Origin: JAEUIA01 sp034440255 | Lineage (GTDB): Bacteria; Planctomycetota; UBA1135; GCA-002686595 | Reading direction: 5' to 3' | DNA length: 14,519 nucleotides | Assembly: GCA_034440255.1 (NCBI GenBank) | Contig: JAWXBU010000143.1 | Location: 1-14,519 of the forward strand | Shown: piece by piece, positions 1 through 7,586 of the stretch | Layout: every line of letters begins with the position of its first letter | Numbering within the stretch: the stretch's first letter is position 1 | Program-made: the position numbers and the translations under genes | The notes under the pieces: generated by a model | What the model was told of the DNA's origin: nothing | The model's database searches: none | The model's input: only the letters and a program-made list of their open reading frames with translations

Positions 1-1
1 A

Positions 2-73
2 CTCGCAGGCGTCGTCGCCCGCCGCTTCACCAAAAGCAATTTCTTCGAGTGGCGGGTGGCGCCTCGCGCGTAA
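2..73 (+). CDS. 3' end of an unidentified protein (partial)
   Basis: An open frame runs in from the left edge and stops at TAA 71-73, leaving 23 visible residues ending in WRVAPRA. The visible part is basic and aromatic (ARRFTKSNFFEW), with high-GC codon choice like its neighbours. It would end 25 bases before the end of the convergent GntR gene. Too little is present to name a family, and a chance open frame of this length is possible. Confidence 0.35.
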   Translation, partial: LAGVVARRFTKSNFFEWRVAPRA

Positions 74-98
74 TTCGCCAACGAAAGGGGCCAGTATC

Positions 99-782
99 CT
101 ACTTTGGGCTCGGCGTCAGCGAATCGAGCGCATTGGCGCAGGCAAAGCGAATGTGCTCACACAACCTGGACCGCGCCCCCTCGCCATCGCCGCGCGCGAG
201 CAGATCGATCAGAGCCTGATGCTGTTCGCACGCACGCTCGAGGTCATGAACCGGACGCAACTCCCGCTGCGCGCGGAACACTTGCGTCAAAACGCGCAGG
301 TCACCGACCGCGCGCACGAGCCGCGCGTTGCCGCCCGCGGTGAGCAACGCCATGTGGAATTCCATGTCGGCCCGATTCCATGCGGCCAGATCGGCCTCGT
401 CGTCGACGCGTCGTTCGGATGCACTGCGGCGGCGCGCGATCGTGCGCATTTCTTCGTTCCAACCGCGCATCTTGTTCAGGCCGTCGGCGTCGATCTTCAC
501 AGCCGCGAGCAAGATTGCGTGCGCTTCGAGTGCCTCGCGCAGTTCGTACAGCTCGCGCAGATCCTCGCGCTCGACGCGCGTCGCAAACGTGCCGACACCG
601 GCCTCGTGGTCGACGAGTCCCTCGATCGCGAGTTGCGCGATCGCTTCGCGCACGGGGATGAAAGAAATCCCTATCTCTCGGGCGAGCGCGCGCGAAGAGA
701 TGCGCGTTCCGGGAGCGATACGCCCCTCCAATAATTTTCCGCGGATGTGGGAGTACGCTAGCTCTCTTAGGTTTGTGGTCAC
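99..782 (-). CDS. GntR-family transcriptional regulator, FCD (FadR-type) subfamily
   Basis: A 227-residue DNA-binding regulator. Residues 1-68 form the GntR winged helix (SSRALAREIGIS then PVREAIAQL and the wing around EAGVGTFA). Residues 74-215 form the all-helical FCD ligand domain, with the expected metal and ligand residues D139, H143 (DMEFHMALL), H188 and H210. Length is normal for the subfamily. Translation starts at GTG 782; no other in-frame start gives the complete N-terminal helix, and no clear Shine-Dalgarno lies at normal spacing. FCD regulators usually bind organic or sugar acids and are often autoregulated. Lying divergent from the fucosidase and beside the fucose genes, it probably responds to fucose or a fuconate-type intermediate; the ligand is inferred. 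The family call is firm. Confidence 0.9.
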   Translation of the reverse strand: MTTNLRELAYSHIRGKLLEGRIAPGTRISSRALAREIGISFIPVREAIAQLAIEGLVDHEAGVGTFATRVEREDLRELYELREALEAHAILLAAVKIDADGLNKMRGWNEEMRTIARRRSASERRVDDEADLAAWNRADMEFHMALLTAGGNARLVRAVGDLRVLTQVFRAQRELRPVHDLERACEQHQALIDLLARGDGEGARSRLCEHIRFACANALDSLTPSPK

Positions 783-806
783 GGTCCGAGCACCCTATCC
801 TCTCTA

Positions 807-820
807 TGCCCTTTCGGGCA
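807..820. promoter_or_regulatory. Small inverted repeat in the GntR/fucosidase divergent promoter
   Basis: TGCCC and GGGCA flank a 4-base TTTC loop. It sits 25 bases upstream of the GntR start codon, in the 112-base gap between the two divergent genes. It could be an operator half of the regulator or a small 5' hairpin. The arms are short, so chance is a real possibility. Confidence 0.2.
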
Positions 821-856
821 ATAGCCACGCGGCGCGAGTTGCTTCAATCTCGTTGG

Positions 857-876
857 GATCGCTATCGCGAGCGATC
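857..876. promoter_or_regulatory. Candidate operator: 20-base inverted repeat upstream of the fucosidase
   Basis: GATCGCTATCGCGAGCGATC has perfect 7-base arms (GATCGCT/AGCGATC) around a 6-base spacer. It lies between the divergent GntR and fucosidase genes, 18 bases before the proposed GTG start at 895. Size and symmetry suit a site for a dimeric winged-helix regulator such as the adjacent GntR protein. GATCG-type words are common in this sequence, which lowers the weight. Confidence 0.3.
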
Positions 877-894
877 TGCGCGAGACGATCCTAC

Positions 895-2304
895 GTGCGA
901 TTTCACCTGCCCCGAGCGAGCGCAAGCGCACTCGCAATGTCGCTCACCATCAGCCTCTCGGCATGTCGTGCAGTCGAACACGTCGCTGTGAACGAAGTCC
1001 GGTCCGTCGATCGCATGGATTGGTGGCGCGAAGCCCGCTTCGGGATGTTCGTGCACTGGGGGCTGTACGCGATTCCCGCAGGCGAATGGGGCGGACGCAC
1101 CGATTACGGAGAGTGGATCCGTGCCAATGCGCAAATTCCGATTCACGAGTACGAAGCGCTGAGCTCACGCTTCGCGCCGAGAGCGTTCGACGCCGATCGG
1201 TGGGCGCGTCTCGCCGCCGACGCGGGCATGGGGTACATGGTCGTGACGACGAAACACCACGACGGTTTCGCCCTCTTCGATTCGAAGCAGACGACCTTCG
1301 ACGTGATGTCGACGCCGCACGGGCGAGACGTGATGCTCGACGTCGCGAATGCGTGCCGGAAAAACGGCATCGTGCCGTGCTGGTACCACTCGATCATGGA
1401 CTGGCACCACGACGACTACCTGCCGCGGCGCGGGTTCGAGGTGGATCGATCGATCGCCGAGGCCGATTTCGAACGCTACGAGCGCTACTTGAGCGCGCAG
1501 GTGACCGAACTGCTGTCGAACTACGGCCCGATCGGCGTGATGTGGTTCGACGGCGAGTGGGAGTCGACGTGGACCAGCGCGCGCGGCCAACGCCTGTACG
1601 ATCTGTGCCGCAGTTTGCAGCCGCGCGTCATCGTCAACAATCGCGTCGGCGCGGGACGCGCAGGCATGAGCGGTTTCTCGAACAACTCCGAGGGCTCAGG
1701 CGATTTCGGAACCCCCGAACAACAAGTTCCGCAACTGAGTCCGACGGCCGTCGATTGGGAATCGTGCGTGACGATCAACGACAACTGGGGCTTCAACGCG
1801 AAAGACACGAACTTCAAGTCGCCGCGCACGCTGTTGCGGTTACTCGTCGACGTCGCCTCGAAGGGCGGGAACTTGCTCTTGAACGTGGGGCCGAACGCCG
1901 ACGGCGAGATCCCGCGCGAAGAAATCGAGCGTCTCGAAGCCGTCGGCAGGTGGATGCGCGTGAACGGAAGTGCGATCCACGGCACGAGCGCGAGTCCGAT
2001 CGGCGCACATGCCTTCGGGCGGATCACCTGCCGCCGACAGGACGGAAACACGCAGCTTTTCGTGCACGTCTTCGACTGGCCGGCCGACGGACGCTTCGTC
2101 GTCGAAGGGTTCGTGAACGAAGTCCTCTCGACGCGATTGCTCGCGGATCGGGAGCGACCGGTCACCGTGGTGTGCACGCGCGGTCGCACGACGTTCACGA
2201 TCCAAGGCCCTGCACCCGACCCAGACGTGAGCGTGATCGAGATCCTCGTCTCCGGCGATCTGATCCCTCGCGCTCCAGGCCCAGGCGGACTCATTCGCCG
2301 CTGA
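895..2304 (+). CDS. Alpha-L-fucosidase, glycoside hydrolase family 29, probable lipoprotein
   Basis: Hydrolyses terminal alpha-L-fucose from glycans with retention. Family marks in order: FGMFVHWGLY (H54), TKHHDGF, VMWFDGEWE with D219 as the expected nucleophile, TINDNWGF, and GNLLLNVGPNADGEI. The 469-residue length matches a catalytic domain plus a short C-terminal beta region. I chose GTG 895 because it gives a lipoprotein signal: MRFHLPR, a hydrophobic stretch, then lipobox LSAC with Cys24. ATG 937 starts inside the signal and leaves no charged n-region; ATG 1015 starts right at the catalytic domain and would make a cytoplasmic enzyme. No strong Shine-Dalgarno helps decide. It diverges from the GntR gene and converges on the lactonase. 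It likely supplies L-fucose to the importer encoded nearby. Family call firm, start less so. Confidence 0.93.
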   Translation: MRFHLPRASASALAMSLTISLSACRAVEHVAVNEVRSVDRMDWWREARFGMFVHWGLYAIPAGEWGGRTDYGEWIRANAQIPIHEYEALSSRFAPRAFDADRWARLAADAGMGYMVVTTKHHDGFALFDSKQTTFDVMSTPHGRDVMLDVANACRKNGIVPCWYHSIMDWHHDDYLPRRGFEVDRSIAEADFERYERYLSAQVTELLSNYGPIGVMWFDGEWESTWTSARGQRLYDLCRSLQPRVIVNNRVGAGRAGMSGFSNNSEGSGDFGTPEQQVPQLSPTAVDWESCVTINDNWGFNAKDTNFKSPRTLLRLLVDVASKGGNLLLNVGPNADGEIPREEIERLEAVGRWMRVNGSAIHGTSASPIGAHAFGRITCRRQDGNTQLFVHVFDWPADGRFVVEGFVNEVLSTRLLADRERPVTVVCTRGRTTFTIQGPAPDPDVSVIEILVSGDLIPRAPGPGGLIRR

Positions 2305-2307
2305 ACT

Positions 2308-2327
2308 GCGAGGCGAGGTCGCCTCGC
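2308..2327. terminator. Hairpin between convergent genes (candidate bidirectional terminator)
   Basis: Nine-base arms GCGAGGCGA and TCGCCTCGC flank GG. It starts 3 bases after the fucosidase stop and lies 10 bases beyond the lactonase stop on the other strand, so it is placed to end both transcripts. There is no T-run on either side, so it is not a classic intrinsic terminator. A shifted fold with 7-base arms and a 3-base loop (2312-2328) is also possible. Confidence 0.45.
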
Positions 2328-2337
2328 CGGCGCACGC

Positions 2338-3099
2338 TCAATCACCCATGAGCCGGCGCGCAAGTTCGAGGACTTCCGCGTAGTCGCTGACGAGCGTGCA
2401 CACCGGCCAGTCGGAACCGATGACGAGCCGCTCGCGCCCGAAAGCCGAGAGCGCTTCGTCCACATAGTAAGCGAAGTCCTCGCGCTTCCATCCGCGGCCC
2501 GCTTCCGTGACGAGGCCCGAGACTTTGGCCGTGACGTTCGGACACGACGCCAGTTCGCGCACGAGGCTCGTCCATGGTTCGCGCGCGTGTCGCGATACGT
2601 CGGGTTTGCCCAAATGATCGAGCACGAAGTGCAGTTCGGGCAGCATGCGCGCGACACGAGTGGCCGCGGGCAGTTGTGCAGGGCGCACGAGGAACTCGAA
2701 GGTGAGATCGAAGTGCCCGAGTTCGCGAAGGCCGCGCAAGACGTCGTCGCGCAGCAGGAATTCGGGATCGGGCTCGTCCTGCACGAAGTGGCGCACGCCA
2801 GAAAACTTCGGCCGCCGTGCGAAGCGTTCGAGCACGCGCGGCAAGTCGGGTGCGGTTAGATCGACCCAACCGACGACGCTCTCGATGAAGGCGTGACGAT
2901 CGGCCAAATCGAGCAGGAACTCCGTCTCCAGGAGCGACTGCGCCGCTTGCACGGCGACGCAACCGCTGACACCGGAAGAGCGCAGCGAAGGAGCCAAGTC
3001 GTCGGGCAGGAAATCGCGACGCAAGGCACTCTCGGCGGGACCGATCCACGCGTGGTCGCGCGCTGAATATCGCCAGAAATGTACGTGTGCGTCGATCAT
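2338..3099 (-). CDS. Amidohydrolase-2 family TIM-barrel hydrolase, probable L-fuconolactonase
   Basis: Predicted to open L-fucono-lactone to L-fuconate, step two of non-phosphorylating L-fucose breakdown. Marks of the COG3618 lactonase group: N-terminal metal motif HVHFW (H5, H7), RHFVQDEPD at 103-111, DHLGKPD at 161-167 (H162), AKVSGLVTEA near 191, and IGSDWPVC with D230. The ATG at 3099 overlaps the TGA of the upstream oxidoreductase gene by 4 bases (ATGA), so translation is probably coupled; no Shine-Dalgarno is seen. The protein is 253 residues and stops at ARRLMGD, whereas relatives usually run about 20 residues further to a tail of the type FGGNAARFY. Neighbours support fucose over other aldonolactones, but the exact substrate is inferred. 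Confidence 0.82.
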   Translation of the reverse strand: MIDAHVHFWRYSARDHAWIGPAESALRRDFLPDDLAPSLRSSGVSGCVAVQAAQSLLETEFLLDLADRHAFIESVVGWVDLTAPDLPRVLERFARRPKFSGVRHFVQDEPDPEFLLRDDVLRGLRELGHFDLTFEFLVRPAQLPAATRVARMLPELHFVLDHLGKPDVSRHAREPWTSLVRELASCPNVTAKVSGLVTEAGRGWKREDFAYYVDEALSAFGRERLVIGSDWPVCTLVSDYAEVLELARRLMGD

Positions 3100-4175
3100 C
3101 GGAGGCGCGCCGGCCCACGTTTAGGCACGAGTCTCTGCGTGCGTTCACTCGAGCGATAGCACGCTTCGACGAGTTCCATCGTGCGCACGGCATCGGCGGC
3201 ATTCGACGCGAGCACGCGGTCCAGGCCGGCGACGAAGCGCTGCACATTCGCCATCGGGCCGGCGAAGGCGTCCGGAAACCACGAACCGGAAAGTGCCACG
3301 GAACGTGTGCGTTCTCCGAGCGTGACGTCGAGTGCGTCCGGCGGCGGCGACGCGTAGTCGAGGTTCACTCCGAGCACGATCCGCGCCGAGCCGCGCGTGC
3401 CCGTGACGACGAATTCCGAGACGCGTTTCTTGCGAGCGATGCGACTGCCGTGACGCGTCTCGATGCTGAACTTCACTCCATCTTCGAACTCGACGCGAAT
3501 CGACGAGCTTGTGTCCGAGAGCGTCGGGTGCGCGGAATCGACACGCGCCGAGGCTTCGACCGCGGTCGGTTCGCCGAACAGCGCTCGCGCGCAATCGAGG
3601 TAGTGAATCGAGTGGTAGAGGATTTCGAGGCGCGGCACGTCGCGGAGGAACGCCCAGCGCTCGAACGGGGTGTACGTGACGACGCGCACGTCGACTGAGC
3701 GAATCGTGCCCAACGCCTCGCGCTCGAGGAGTTCGCTCAAATGCCGCATGGCCGGACTGAAGCGCAGTTGGAAATTCACCGCGACGACCAAGCGGCGACG
3801 GCGCACGATTTCAGCGAGCGCGCGCGCTTCGAAGATGTCGCGACCGAAAGGCTTCTGCACGAGCAGCGCGGAGCCGGACGGCGCGACGCGCAAGATCGCA
3901 GCAATTTCGGAGGGCGGAACGGCGAGGTCGAAGACGACATCGCGCACGGCGAGCGCTTCAGCGAGCGATGGGAAGCACCGAACGCCGAGTTTCCGCGCGA
4001 CGCTGGCGCTCGCTGTCGGCTTCACGTCGAAGACGCCGACGATTTCGAAGCCAGCCGCGCCGTACGCCAGTACGTGGGCCGCACGCACGATTCCTCCCGC
4101 CCCGATCGAAACGATTTTGCGCCGCCATCCGCGATTGGCGCGGCTCTGAGCGCTCTTCGAGTCACGCCGCGTCAT
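3096..4175 (-). CDS. Gfo/Idh/MocA-family NAD(P)-dependent oxidoreductase, candidate L-fucose 1-dehydrogenase
   Basis: A 359-residue cytoplasmic oxidoreductase. The N-terminal Rossmann fold begins near residue 20 (KIVSIGAGGIV, a GxGG nucleotide-binding loop). The family's EKP motif is QKP here (Q107, K108, P109), keeping the catalytic lysine. The C-terminal alpha/beta domain carries HSIHYLD (188-194), matching the catalytic HxxD region. The start at ATG 4175 is only 3 bases past the stop of the upstream FAH-family gene; it adds about 19 basic residues before the fold, so a later start is possible. Some members are aldose 1-dehydrogenases (for example L-arabinose/D-galactose dehydrogenase), which fits the gap between fucose uptake and the lactonase. 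Other options are a 3-dehydro-sugar oxidoreductase or another pathway step. Family certain, substrate inferred. Confidence 0.85.
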   Translation of the reverse strand: MTRRDSKSAQSRANRGWRRKIVSIGAGGIVRAAHVLAYGAAGFEIVGVFDVKPTASASVARKLGVRCFPSLAEALAVRDVVFDLAVPPSEIAAILRVAPSGSALLVQKPFGRDIFEARALAEIVRRRRLVVAVNFQLRFSPAMRHLSELLEREALGTIRSVDVRVVTYTPFERWAFLRDVPRLEILYHSIHYLDCARALFGEPTAVEASARVDSAHPTLSDTSSSIRVEFEDGVKFSIETRHGSRIARKKRVSEFVVTGTRGSARIVLGVNLDYASPPPDALDVTLGERTRSVALSGSWFPDAFAGPMANVQRFVAGLDRVLASNAADAVRTMELVEACYRSSERTQRLVPKRGPARLR

Positions 4176-4178
4176 CGT

Positions 4179-5030
4179 TCACCGCGAAGCGACGACCTGC
4201 TGTCGCTGTTCGCCGAGACCTTCGATGGCGAGCGTCACGACGTCGCCCACGTGCAAGAACTGCGGCGGATCGAAACCCAAGCCGACGCCGGCCGGCGTGC
4301 CCGTGCTGATCAAGTCGCCCGGCAACAGCGTCATGAACTGCGAGATGTAGGACACGAGTCCTGCAACGCCGAACACCATCTCGCTCGTGTTGCTCTGTTG
4401 CTTCACGACGCCGTTCACCGCCAGACGCAGCGCGAGACGCTGCGGATCCGGCACGAGTTTGCGCACCGCGAGAAACGGCCCGATCGGCGCGAACGTGTCG
4501 CAGCTCTTGCCTTTGACCCACTGACCGCCGCGCTCTTTTTGGAACGCGCGCTCGGAGTAGTCGTTGTGGAGCACGTAACCGGCCACGTGAGCGAGCGCGT
4601 CGCGCTCGTCGACGTAGCGCGCGACCTTACCGATGACGACGCCGAGTTCGACTTCCCAATCGACCTTGGTCGCGTTGCGCGGCATGACCAAATCGTCGTT
4701 CGGGCCGACGATCGCGCTCGTCGCTTTGAAGAACAGCACCGGTTCGGTGGGCAGTTTCGAATTCGTCTCGCGAGCGTGATCGGCGTAGTTGAGACCGACG
4801 CACACGATCTTGCTGGGACGTGCTATTGCAGGGCCGAGACGCACGTCTTCAGGGATGGAGCGCGCGCGGTGTGCCGGATCGTCGAGCCAGCGCGCGAGAC
4901 GTTCGAGGCCGTTTTCGCCGAAGAACGCCTCGTTCCAGTCCGATCCGAAGGCTGAGCAGTCGATCGCACGACCGTCGAGCCAGACGCCTGGACGCTCCGC
5001 GCCGACCGAACCGAAACGCACGAGTTTCAT
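4179..5030 (-). CDS. FAH-family hydrolase, probable 2,4-diketo-3-deoxy-L-fuconate hydrolase
   Basis: Expected to cleave the C-C bond of 2,4-diketo-3-deoxy-L-fuconate to pyruvate and L-lactate, the last step of the non-phosphorylating L-fucose route. The 283-residue protein has the two-part layout of this branch: a short N-terminal domain (MKLVRFG to about residue 65) and the FAH domain, with metal ligands in VDWEVELG (E126, E128) and HNDYSER (D157), KGKSCDTFAPIGP with lysines 173/175, TGTPAGVGLG at 243-252 and the closing IEGLGEQRQ. The frame is open upstream, but MKLVRFG at ATG 5030 is the usual start for relatives; only a weak purine run (GAAGCGG) precedes it. It is the first gene of a three-gene operon and diverges from the importer genes. 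A role on another 2,4-diketo sugar acid is possible. Confidence 0.85.
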   Translation of the reverse strand: MKLVRFGSVGAERPGVWLDGRAIDCSAFGSDWNEAFFGENGLERLARWLDDPAHRARSIPEDVRLGPAIARPSKIVCVGLNYADHARETNSKLPTEPVLFFKATSAIVGPNDDLVMPRNATKVDWEVELGVVIGKVARYVDERDALAHVAGYVLHNDYSERAFQKERGGQWVKGKSCDTFAPIGPFLAVRKLVPDPQRLALRLAVNGVVKQQSNTSEMVFGVAGLVSYISQFMTLLPGDLISTGTPAGVGLGFDPPQFLHVGDVVTLAIEGLGEQRQQVVASR

Positions 5031-5052
5031 GAGCCGCTTCGTATCCGATCCG

Positions 5053-5079
5053 CGCTCCCCTTGTCGAGGGTCGGGAGCG
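5053..5079. promoter_or_regulatory. Inverted repeat in the divergent promoter between catabolic and importer operons
   Basis: CGCTCCC (5053-5059) and GGGAGCG (5073-5079) are perfect 7-base arms 13 bases apart. An alternative inner pairing CCCT/AGGG (58-61 with 67-70) competes with them. The repeat sits in the 76-base gap separating the two operons, so a protein bound there could control both. No repeat shared with the GntR/fucosidase gap was found, so assignment to that regulator is only a guess. Confidence 0.25.
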
Positions 5080-5106
5080 TCGTCTGCTTCAGATTTGGCC
5101 TGTACG

Positions 5107-6099
5107 ATGGTCCGGATCCAAATGCTCCGCGTTCTTCCGATCCTACTCGCTGCCGCACTCTCGACCTCGTGCGGCGATTCGAACGTGACCGGCACGGTCA
5201 AGCGGATCGCGGTCATCCCCAAGGGAACGACGCACTCGTTCTGGCGCGCGGTCCACTGCGGCGCGGCGCGAGCCGACCAAGACTTCGCCGACATCGAGAT
5301 CGTGTGGAAAGCGCCGCTCGGCGAGAACGACATGACCCAGCAAGTCGCGCTGCTGGAGTCGTTCGTGGCCGAGGGATACGACGGCATCTGTCTCGCGCCG
5401 CTCGACACACGTGGGCTCGTCGGTGGCGTGCGCAACGCGATCGACCGCGGTGTCGCTGTTTTGATCTTCGATTCGCCGCTCGAGAACTGCGATCTCCGGA
5501 TCACGAGCACCGTCGCGACCGACAATCTGAAGGGCGGCGAATTGGCGGGGCACGAGTTGGCGCGGCGGATCGGCGGCGTCGGCGATGTCGTCGTTCTGCG
5601 CTACATGGCGGGATCGTACAGCACGAATTTGCGCGAGCAAGGATGCCTCGCGGCCTTGAAGCTCACGCCGGGCATTCGCGTGATCACCGACGACGTCTAC
5701 GCCGGTCCCGACGAATCCAGCGCAGTCGCCGTCTCGGAACGCCTGCTCGCGTCGCTCGGCGACCGCATTGTCGGCGTCTTCTGTTCGAACGAGTCGACGG
5801 CGTCGGGATTCTTGACCGCGCTCGCGCGCGATCCGCGCGGAATCGCTGGCCGCATCAAAGTCGTCGCTTTCGACACGTCGAAGCGTATCGTCGACGCGCT
5901 GGAATCGGGCTCGCTTGCTGCGACGGTCGTGCAAAACCCGGTCAAGATGGGGTACGCCGCCGTGTCGACGATGCGCGCTCACTTGCGCGGCGAGAAGACG
6001 GAGAGCGTCGTCGAAACCGGTGAGACACTCGTGACGCGCGAGACGATGTTCGATCCAGAAGTGCGCGCGTTGCTCGAGCCGCCGGAACAGATTCGATGA
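5107..6099 (+). CDS. Sugar ABC transporter substrate-binding lipoprotein (RbsB-like, Peripla_BP_4)
   Basis: Binds a sugar outside the inner membrane and delivers it to the permease. The 330-residue protein has a lipoprotein-like signal (MLRVLPILLAAALSTSC, Cys22) and then the type I binding-protein fold: KRIAVIPKGTTHSFWRAV, the alternation of DGICLAPLDTRGL and VLIFDSPLE, TDNLKGGELAGHEL, and GVFCSNESTASGFLTAL. The -3 position of the lipobox is Ser rather than Leu, so lipidation is likely but not ideal. ATG 5107 gives two arginines before the hydrophobic stretch; ATG 5122 is an in-frame alternative with one. Its stop overlaps the ATPase start by 4 bases (ATGA). Sugar specificity cannot be read from sequence; context suggests L-fucose or a fucosylated product. 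Confidence 0.88.
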   Translation: MVRIQMLRVLPILLAAALSTSCGDSNVTGTVKRIAVIPKGTTHSFWRAVHCGAARADQDFADIEIVWKAPLGENDMTQQVALLESFVAEGYDGICLAPLDTRGLVGGVRNAIDRGVAVLIFDSPLENCDLRITSTVATDNLKGGELAGHELARRIGGVGDVVVLRYMAGSYSTNLREQGCLAALKLTPGIRVITDDVYAGPDESSAVAVSERLLASLGDRIVGVFCSNESTASGFLTALARDPRGIAGRIKVVAFDTSKRIVDALESGSLAATVVQNPVKMGYAAVSTMRAHLRGEKTESVVETGETLVTRETMFDPEVRALLEPPEQIR

Positions 6100-7586
6100 C
6101 GGTGCGACTCGCGGTGCGCCTGGTGACGGTGCGCTACGGCGCGAACGAAGTCTTGAGCGACGTGTCGTTGAATCTCGCAGCCGGCGAGGTGCGTGCTCTG
6201 CTCGGCGCGAACGGAGCTGGAAAAAGCACGCTTTTGAAGGTGTTGGCTGGCGCGCTGTGTCCAGTCGAAGGCGAGATGTCGCTCGACGGAGCGCACTTCG
6301 CCCCCCATTCGACTCGCGCAGCGCGGCGATCCGGCGTGGTCATCGTCCCGCAAGAACCCGCGATCGTTTCGGGGCTGAGCGTAGCGGAGAACTTGCTGCT
6401 CGGCGTCGAGCGCTCGCGGTGCGGTATCGTCCGACGTGGGGAGCACAACGCCGTCGCGCGCTCTGCTCTGGCACGCTTGGGTCACGGGACGATCGACCTA
6501 GCTCGCCGCGGATCGGATCTGTCGCTGGCGGAACAGCACGTCGTCGCCATCGCCCGCGCACTCGTCGAAGAACCCCGCGTCGTCGTGCTGGACGAGCCGA
6601 CGAGCGCGCTCGACGCAGGAGCAGCCGCACATGTGATCGCGTGCGTACGTGAACTCGCGCGCCACGGCGTCGCCGTTGTGTACGTCACGCATTTCCTGGA
6701 CGAAGTCGCGCGCGTCGCCGACACCTTCACCGTGCTCGAGCAGGGCCGTGTCGTGCGCACGGGCCACGCTCGCGACACCACGCTCGACGCCCTCGTCGAA
6801 TGCGTCTTCGGGTCGCCGAGTCCCACACTGTCGAATCGCAGCGAGCGTGACTACGGCGATGTCGTCCTCTCCGTGACCGGCCTCTCCGGTCGCGACGCTC
6901 CGCGCGACGTCGACTTGTTCGTGCGCCGTGGCGAGATCGTCGGACTCTTCGGTCTGGGCGGTTCGGGCCGCAGCGCTTTGTTGAGCACGATTCTCGGCGC
7001 AGACGAACGCACGAGCGGGACCGTACGCGTCCAAGGATCGGCGCCGCTCGCGAGCGGTGCGCGCGCGGGAGTTCGTGCCGGGATCGGACTGCTCGCGAGG
7101 GATCGCGCCTGGAACGTGTTCCGCGGTCTCTCGGTCTGCGATCAGGTGACGATCGGGAAGCCCATGACGACATGCTTGGGCCTGTTTTCCAGTCCGAAAC
7201 GTGAGCGCGAGGCTGCGCACGCGGCCCTGGCCTCCGTCGGGTCCGACGTCGATCCGCGGCGGTCGATCGACGAACTCTCCGGCGGAACGCAACAGAAAGC
7301 GGCGCTCGCGCGACTCGTCCATCAAGCGCCAAGCGTGATGCTCCTCGACGAGCCGATGCGCGGACTGGACGTGAACTCGACGCGCGAATTGGAGGCGACT
7401 TTGAGCCGCTTGGCGCACGCGGGACACGCGGTCGTGGTGTCGAGTTCCGACGAAGAGGAATTGTTGCGCGTGTGCGACACGATCGCGGTGATGCGCCGCG
7501 GGCGCATCGTCGAGATGCGCGCGACCGAGCAGTGGTCGCGTGCGGACCTCTTGCGCGCAGCGACGTGCGGCGTGGACGCCGCGTGA
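6096..7586 (+). CDS. Sugar ABC transporter ATPase with two ABC domains (RbsA-like)
   Basis: Powers sugar import on the cytoplasmic face. Domain 1 (about 4-240): Walker A GANGAGKS (37-44), Q-loop near PQEP, signature replaced by SLAEQ (143-147), Walker B VVVLDEPTSALD, H-loop H199. Domain 2 (about 255-490): Walker A GLGGSGRS with Arg292 in place of the lysine, canonical signature LSGGTQQ (394-400), Walker B VMLLDEPMRGLD, and SSSDEEE where an H-loop would be. This pairing of one site with an unusual signature and one with a degenerate Walker A is normal for ribose/galactose-type importers, so it is not a defect. At 496 residues it is full length. The ATG overlaps the binding-protein stop (ATGA), and its TGA overlaps the permease GTG (GTGA), so the three are one translation unit. 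Confidence 0.94.
   Translation: MTVRLAVRLVTVRYGANEVLSDVSLNLAAGEVRALLGANGAGKSTLLKVLAGALCPVEGEMSLDGAHFAPHSTRAARRSGVVIVPQEPAIVSGLSVAENLLLGVERSRCGIVRRGEHNAVARSALARLGHGTIDLARRGSDLSLAEQHVVAIARALVEEPRVVVLDEPTSALDAGAAAHVIACVRELARHGVAVVYVTHFLDEVARVADTFTVLEQGRVVRTGHARDTTLDALVECVFGSPSPTLSNRSERDYGDVVLSVTGLSGRDAPRDVDLFVRRGEIVGLFGLGGSGRSALLSTILGADERTSGTVRVQGSAPLASGARAGVRAGIGLLARDRAWNVFRGLSVCDQVTIGKPMTTCLGLFSSPKREREAAHAALASVGSDVDPRRSIDELSGGTQQKAALARLVHQAPSVMLLDEPMRGLDVNSTRELEATLSRLAHAGHAVVVSSSDEEELLRVCDTIAVMRRGRIVEMRATEQWSRADLLRAATCGVDAA

Noticed and set aside
963..2351. Long + strand open frame overlapping the fucosidase
   Set aside because: Arginine-rich shadow frame caused by high GC; no recognisable motif, while the overlapping frame is a clear GH29 enzyme.
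1521..2657. 378-codon minus-strand frame across the fucosidase end and the lactonase
   Set aside because: Low-complexity Arg/Ser/Pro product, antisense to two well-supported genes, and it spans their convergent junction.
840..5091. Shared word TGCTTCA in both divergent promoter gaps (840-846 and 5085-5091)
   Set aside because: Only seven bases, at different distances from the starts (48 and 15 bases) and not symmetric; chance is the simplest explanation.
6522..6974. Degenerate ABC signature (SLAEQ) in domain 1 and Arg for Lys in Walker A of domain 2
   Set aside because: At first looked like a damaged ATPase, but this asymmetry is normal for RbsA-type double ATPases.
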